Below, in pieces: positions 5,746-8,145 of a stretch of 8,145 nt of DNA. The stretch's first letter is position 1. Each line of letters starts with the position of its first letter. The position numbers and the translations under genes are program-made. Source of the DNA: Methanobacterium sp. (GTDB lineage: Archaea; Methanobacteriota; Methanobacteria; Methanobacteriales; Methanobacteriaceae); the NCBI GenBank assembly GCA_015661405.1, contig JACWMK010000074.1, positions 1-8,145 of the forward strand. The letters run 5' to 3'. The notes beneath the pieces were generated by a model. It saw only the letters and a list, made by a program, of their open reading frames with translations. It made no database searches and had not been told where the DNA came from.

Positions 5746-5781
5746 AGAGAAAATTTATAATGATATAATAATTATTTACTG

Positions 5782-5789
5782 TTATATAA
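5782..5789 (+). promoter_or_regulatory. TATA box before the DGNHRL protein gene
   Basis: TTATATAA would place transcription near 5810-5813, right at the in-frame ATG 5813, implying a leaderless mRNA that starts there. A second element, TTTATAAT at 5754-5761, would instead give a short leader before ATG 5795. Confidence 0.4.
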
Positions 5790-5794
5790 AGGGG

Positions 5795-6556
5795 ATGAAT
5801 TTTATCAATAAAATGAGTATTAATAATTATAAAATTTACTTGTATAAGTATTATTTTAAATGGATTTATTTTAATTATTATTTGTTTAATAGAAATAATT
5901 TATTATTCGATATTTACGGGAGAAAAATAGTTAATAAGCATATTTTATTGAGTATTAACCCTCAGGTAATTGAGTATGCTATTCCTTGGAAAATTTTTTT
6001 AGATAGTAGGATTAGTGTTAATAATTTACGTGCACCTGAAAATTTTAATGTTGCTAAGGTTGCTGGTTGGTATCGTCGTGTTTTTAGTTTTGATTATAAT
6101 ACTCCTGATATGTGTACTATTATGGATGGTGGTTGGGATGATTTAACTTTTTTATCATCTTTTAAGGATAATTTAGCTTGTAATGCTTTTAAATCTGTTT
6201 TTAGAGAGGGTGTTGATTGGAAGGATACTAAATATTATGATTATTTCAGTAAGTACGTGTACCCTAATGGGGATGATTTGAAGGCTAGATTAGAGTATAA
6301 TGAGTTTTTATTTAATGAAATAGAAAGGGATGGTTTTAAGAGTGAAGTGATTCCTAAAGAGAAAGAATTTATACATCCGGAGACACCTAGACATTTGAAT
6401 CAGGAAATTAAAGTAGCATTGGGTCGGGATAATGAACTGATCTTTGTGGATGGTAATCATCGTTTATCTATGGCGAAAATTTTGAATTGTAAGGAAATAA
6501 TTGTTAGAGTTGTTCTGGCACATCCGGAAGCTGATTTAAATAAATTATTAAAATAA
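5795..6556 (+). CDS. Unrecognised protein with a C-terminal ParB-like DGNHRL motif
   Basis: A 253-aa protein with no signal peptide. The N-terminus (about 10-35) is very rich in Tyr, Lys and Phe. The middle holds EYAIPWKIFLDSR (60-72), WYRRVFSFD (92-100), MDGGWDD (110-116) and FREGVDWKDTKYYDYF (136-151); I cannot tie these to a family. The C-terminus, about 205-240, reads EIKVALGRDNELIFVDGNHR followed by LSMAKIL and EIIVRVVLAHP. This resembles the ParB/sulfiredoxin-type core, where a D-G-x-H-R-L-x-A helix binds nucleotide. ParB-like proteins of this sort can be NTPases, kinases or nucleases; no catalytic claim is made. It lies between a glycan transferase and a flippase, so a role in surface glycan modification is plausible. 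The ATG at 5795 has no spaced ribosome binding site, while 5813 fits a leaderless start; the true N-terminus may be six residues shorter. Confidence 0.75.
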   Translation: MNFINKMSINNYKIYLYKYYFKWIYFNYYLFNRNNLLFDIYGRKIVNKHILLSINPQVIEYAIPWKIFLDSRISVNNLRAPENFNVAKVAGWYRRVFSFDYNTPDMCTIMDGGWDDLTFLSSFKDNLACNAFKSVFREGVDWKDTKYYDYFSKYVYPNGDDLKARLEYNEFLFNEIERDGFKSEVIPKEKEFIHPETPRHLNQEIKVALGRDNELIFVDGNHRLSMAKILNCKEIIVRVVLAHPEADLNKLLK

Positions 6557-6560
6557 AATT

Positions 6561-8072
6561 TTATATTTTTTTATAAAGTGTTTTATTTTTACTAATTTCT
6601 TTTGATGGGAGAATTAAATTCTTGAAAAACTTAATTTCTCTTCGTGTTATCCCTTTTAGAAGATACATTATAATTAGATATAATATGGCTGAAATTATAC
6701 TCAGGATTACTATATCTATTAATCCGACTGTTTTGTTAAATAATACGTTTGGTTTGAATGTTACTAAAATAATTGACATTAATATTGATGCTAATGTGCT
6801 TTTAATTATGAATTTGTAATCAATTCTATATTCAAAGTTTTTGAGAGCGTATATGAATGTCATCATCAGAGCCACTGCATAGGCGATTAGAGTTGATATT
6901 GCAGCTCCTATAATTCCAATGTATGGAACTAATAATATATTTAAGCCTAAGTTAAAGAATGAGGCGAAAACCCATATTGACGCGTTTATTTTAGTTTTTT
7001 TAGTTAAAACAATTATCTGGTTGAAGTTATTGTTAATTCCATATAATATTGTACCGAGAGCTACGAAGGGAGTAACTAAATAACCACTTGAAGCTATTTT
7101 AGGGGTTGTTAATATAATTAGTAATGGTTGTGATAATATGCTGATAGCGAATGCGGTGGGTATTGCTAATAGGAGGAAGTATTTGAGGGTGTATTTAAGG
7201 AAAGTCACTACTTTATCCATTTCACCGTTATCATAATATTTTGGGAGAACCGTGGGTAAAATCAGGGCGAATGGAGCGGTTAGCATTAGGATTATGTTAC
7301 CTAACTGGTATCCGGGTGAATAGTATCCCACGAAAATGGTTCCTAATAGTATTCCAATTACGTAACGGTCACTGGAGTTTATAACCCAATAGGATAGGTT
7401 GCCTGGAACTGTTGGTAAACTAAATGAAAAGTATTCTCTTATTCTCTGGAAATTAGGATAGGATACTCCTATTTCAAGCACTATTAGTAGGAACATGATT
7501 ATATTTGATACTGCGAAACTAATTAAATATCCAAATACCACACCGGATAAGCCTTGTTTGGTTATGAGAATGAAATAAGCAGCTAATATTATTACTAGAT
7601 AAGTTTGGGTTATTAGGAAGATGGAATATAATTTCATTTGTTTGAATGTTCGGAAATAGTTGAGGAATAGTGTGTTCAGGCAGGCTAGAATTATGATTAT
7701 TGGTAATAAGTCAGCTATGTATAGGTTACCTCCAAATAATAAACCTGCTAGGGGTTTTAAGAATAAACTGGATATTAATGCTGCAATTACACTTACAAAA
7801 GTAATGATTGTGATGAGAGCGTAAAATTCTTCTTTAATCTTATTTTTATCATTTTCAGCTGATAGGAATCTTACCATTCCCCAGGGTAATCCGAGGGGTA
7901 CTATACTAGTTAATAAGCCGATAGTTACGGTGAATTGAATCCAAATACCGTAATTACTTGCTGAAAGATTCTTGGTGAGTAATGGTAATAGAATGAATGC
8001 GCTTAGAGCCACTAGAATATTGGTTACTCCAATTAATAACATTCTTTGAGTATAAAGTTTATATTCTCTCAA
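6561..8072 (-). CDS. Wzx-type polysaccharide flippase (MOP superfamily)
   Basis: A 503-aa integral membrane protein with about 12-14 hydrophobic helices along its whole length. It resembles oligosaccharide flippases of the MOP/MATE superfamily (polysaccharide biosynthesis protein family), which move lipid-linked glycan units outward across the membrane. Telling features are the N-terminal Arg/Lys plus TNILVALSAFILLPLLTKNL (17-36), SASNYGIWIQ (37-46), GLPWGMVRFLS (61-71), the mid-protein FSLPTVPGNLSYWVINSSDR (about 217-236) with YVIGILLG, GYYSPGYQLG (about 249-258), and a Lys-rich tail. The TTG at 8072 is the only upstream start: a TGA lies in frame 15 bases before it and AGGTGAT (8084-8090) lies 11 bases upstream. 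An ATG at 8042 is less likely, since it would cut the first basic segment. A TATA-like AAAATATAG (8112-8120, -) fits as promoter. The polymer transported is unknown. Confidence 0.92.
   Translation of the reverse strand: MREYKLYTQRMLLIGVTNILVALSAFILLPLLTKNLSASNYGIWIQFTVTIGLLTSIVPLGLPWGMVRFLSAENDKNKIKEEFYALITIITFVSVIAALISSLFLKPLAGLLFGGNLYIADLLPIIIILACLNTLFLNYFRTFKQMKLYSIFLITQTYLVIILAAYFILITKQGLSGVVFGYLISFAVSNIIMFLLIVLEIGVSYPNFQRIREYFSFSLPTVPGNLSYWVINSSDRYVIGILLGTIFVGYYSPGYQLGNIILMLTAPFALILPTVLPKYYDNGEMDKVVTFLKYTLKYFLLLAIPTAFAISILSQPLLIILTTPKIASSGYLVTPFVALGTILYGINNNFNQIIVLTKKTKINASIWVFASFFNLGLNILLVPYIGIIGAAISTLIAYAVALMMTFIYALKNFEYRIDYKFIIKSTLASILMSIILVTFKPNVLFNKTVGLIDIVILSIISAILYLIIMYLLKGITRREIKFFKNLILPSKEISKNKTLYKKI
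6566..6572 (+). terminator. T-run terminator of the DGNHRL gene, inside the flippase 3' end
   Basis: Seven T begin nine bases after the TAA of the plus-strand gene, already within the last codons of the convergent flippase gene. The 4-base gap between the stops leaves no other room, so the transcripts probably overlap at their 3' ends. Confidence 0.4.
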
Positions 8073-8083
8073 ATAATCACACC

Positions 8084-8120
8084 ATCACCTATTATCCGAA
8101 TATGGGGTTTTCTATATTTT
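8084..8120 (-). promoter_or_regulatory. TATA box and AGGTGAT ribosome binding site of the flippase gene
   Basis: AAAATATAG (8112-8120) lies about 26 bases before AGGTGAT (8084-8090). AGGTGAT is a perfect match to the archaeal 16S rRNA tail and precedes the TTG start by 11 bases. This site decides the TTG start and implies a leader of about 18 bases. Confidence 0.5.
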
Positions 8121-8145
8121 ATTATTATCATTATTCAATATTAAA

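Noticed and set aside
5795..6556. Chromosome-partition ParB
   Set aside because: Only the short DGNHRL core is shared; there is no HTH domain, no ParA neighbour and no parS-like site.
6622..6819. 65-aa plus-strand frame inside the flippase gene
   Set aside because: It is antisense to transmembrane codons, which often give hydrophobic shadow frames; no start signal is present.

Overview
The window is AT-rich (roughly 30% G+C by eye) and looks archaeal, most likely a methanogen of the order Methanobacteriales. The signs are TTTATATA-type TATA boxes about 25 bases before predicted transcript starts, ribosome binding sites of the GGTGA/AGGTGAT type, plain T-run terminators, a multi-PAS HisKA_2 sensor kinase, and MNT/HEPN and VapBC toxin-antitoxin genes. 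The order is an inference from style and gene content. No rRNA, tRNA, CRISPR array, transposase or integrase was recognised.

Layout. Positions 1-266 are a non-coding leader with TATA-like elements. Positions 267-2084 (+) encode a soluble kinase with three PAS domains and no response regulator beside it. Positions 2085-2192 are a convergent gap with two near-identical 20-bp palindromes. A 46-aa ORF (2193-2333, -) follows, with an 18-bp perfect palindrome just upstream of it.

Positions 2426-3350 (-) are a decaying toxin-antitoxin zone. It holds a VapB/Phd-like antitoxin fused in frame to the first residues of a lost VapC PIN toxin, then an intact MntA-like nucleotidyltransferase antitoxin, then a HepT HEPN toxin broken by two frameshifts. 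Both antitoxins look intact and both toxins are broken.

Positions 3495-4325 (-) encode a double [4Fe-4S] protein of the QueG-like COG1600 group. It is divergent from 4483-5715 (+), a GT-B-fold transferase resembling CDP-glycerol glycerophosphotransferases and UDP-GlcNAc 2-epimerases. Positions 5795-6556 (+) encode an unrecognised protein with a ParB-like DGNHRL motif. It converges, with a 4-base gap, on a Wzx-type polysaccharide flippase (6561-8072, -).

How the genes fit together: the last three look like part of a cell-surface polysaccharide locus, in which the transferase assembles or decorates a glycan, the flippase moves the lipid-linked unit across the membrane and the DGNHRL protein has an unknown accessory role. 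Each appears to have its own promoter and T-run terminator, so they are neighbours and not one operon. The most unusual parts are the toxin-antitoxin remnants, the palindromes on either side of the small ORF, a 9-bp inverted repeat inside an extra segment of the kinase ATPase domain, and the DGNHRL protein. I do not see a clearly new multi-gene defence system.
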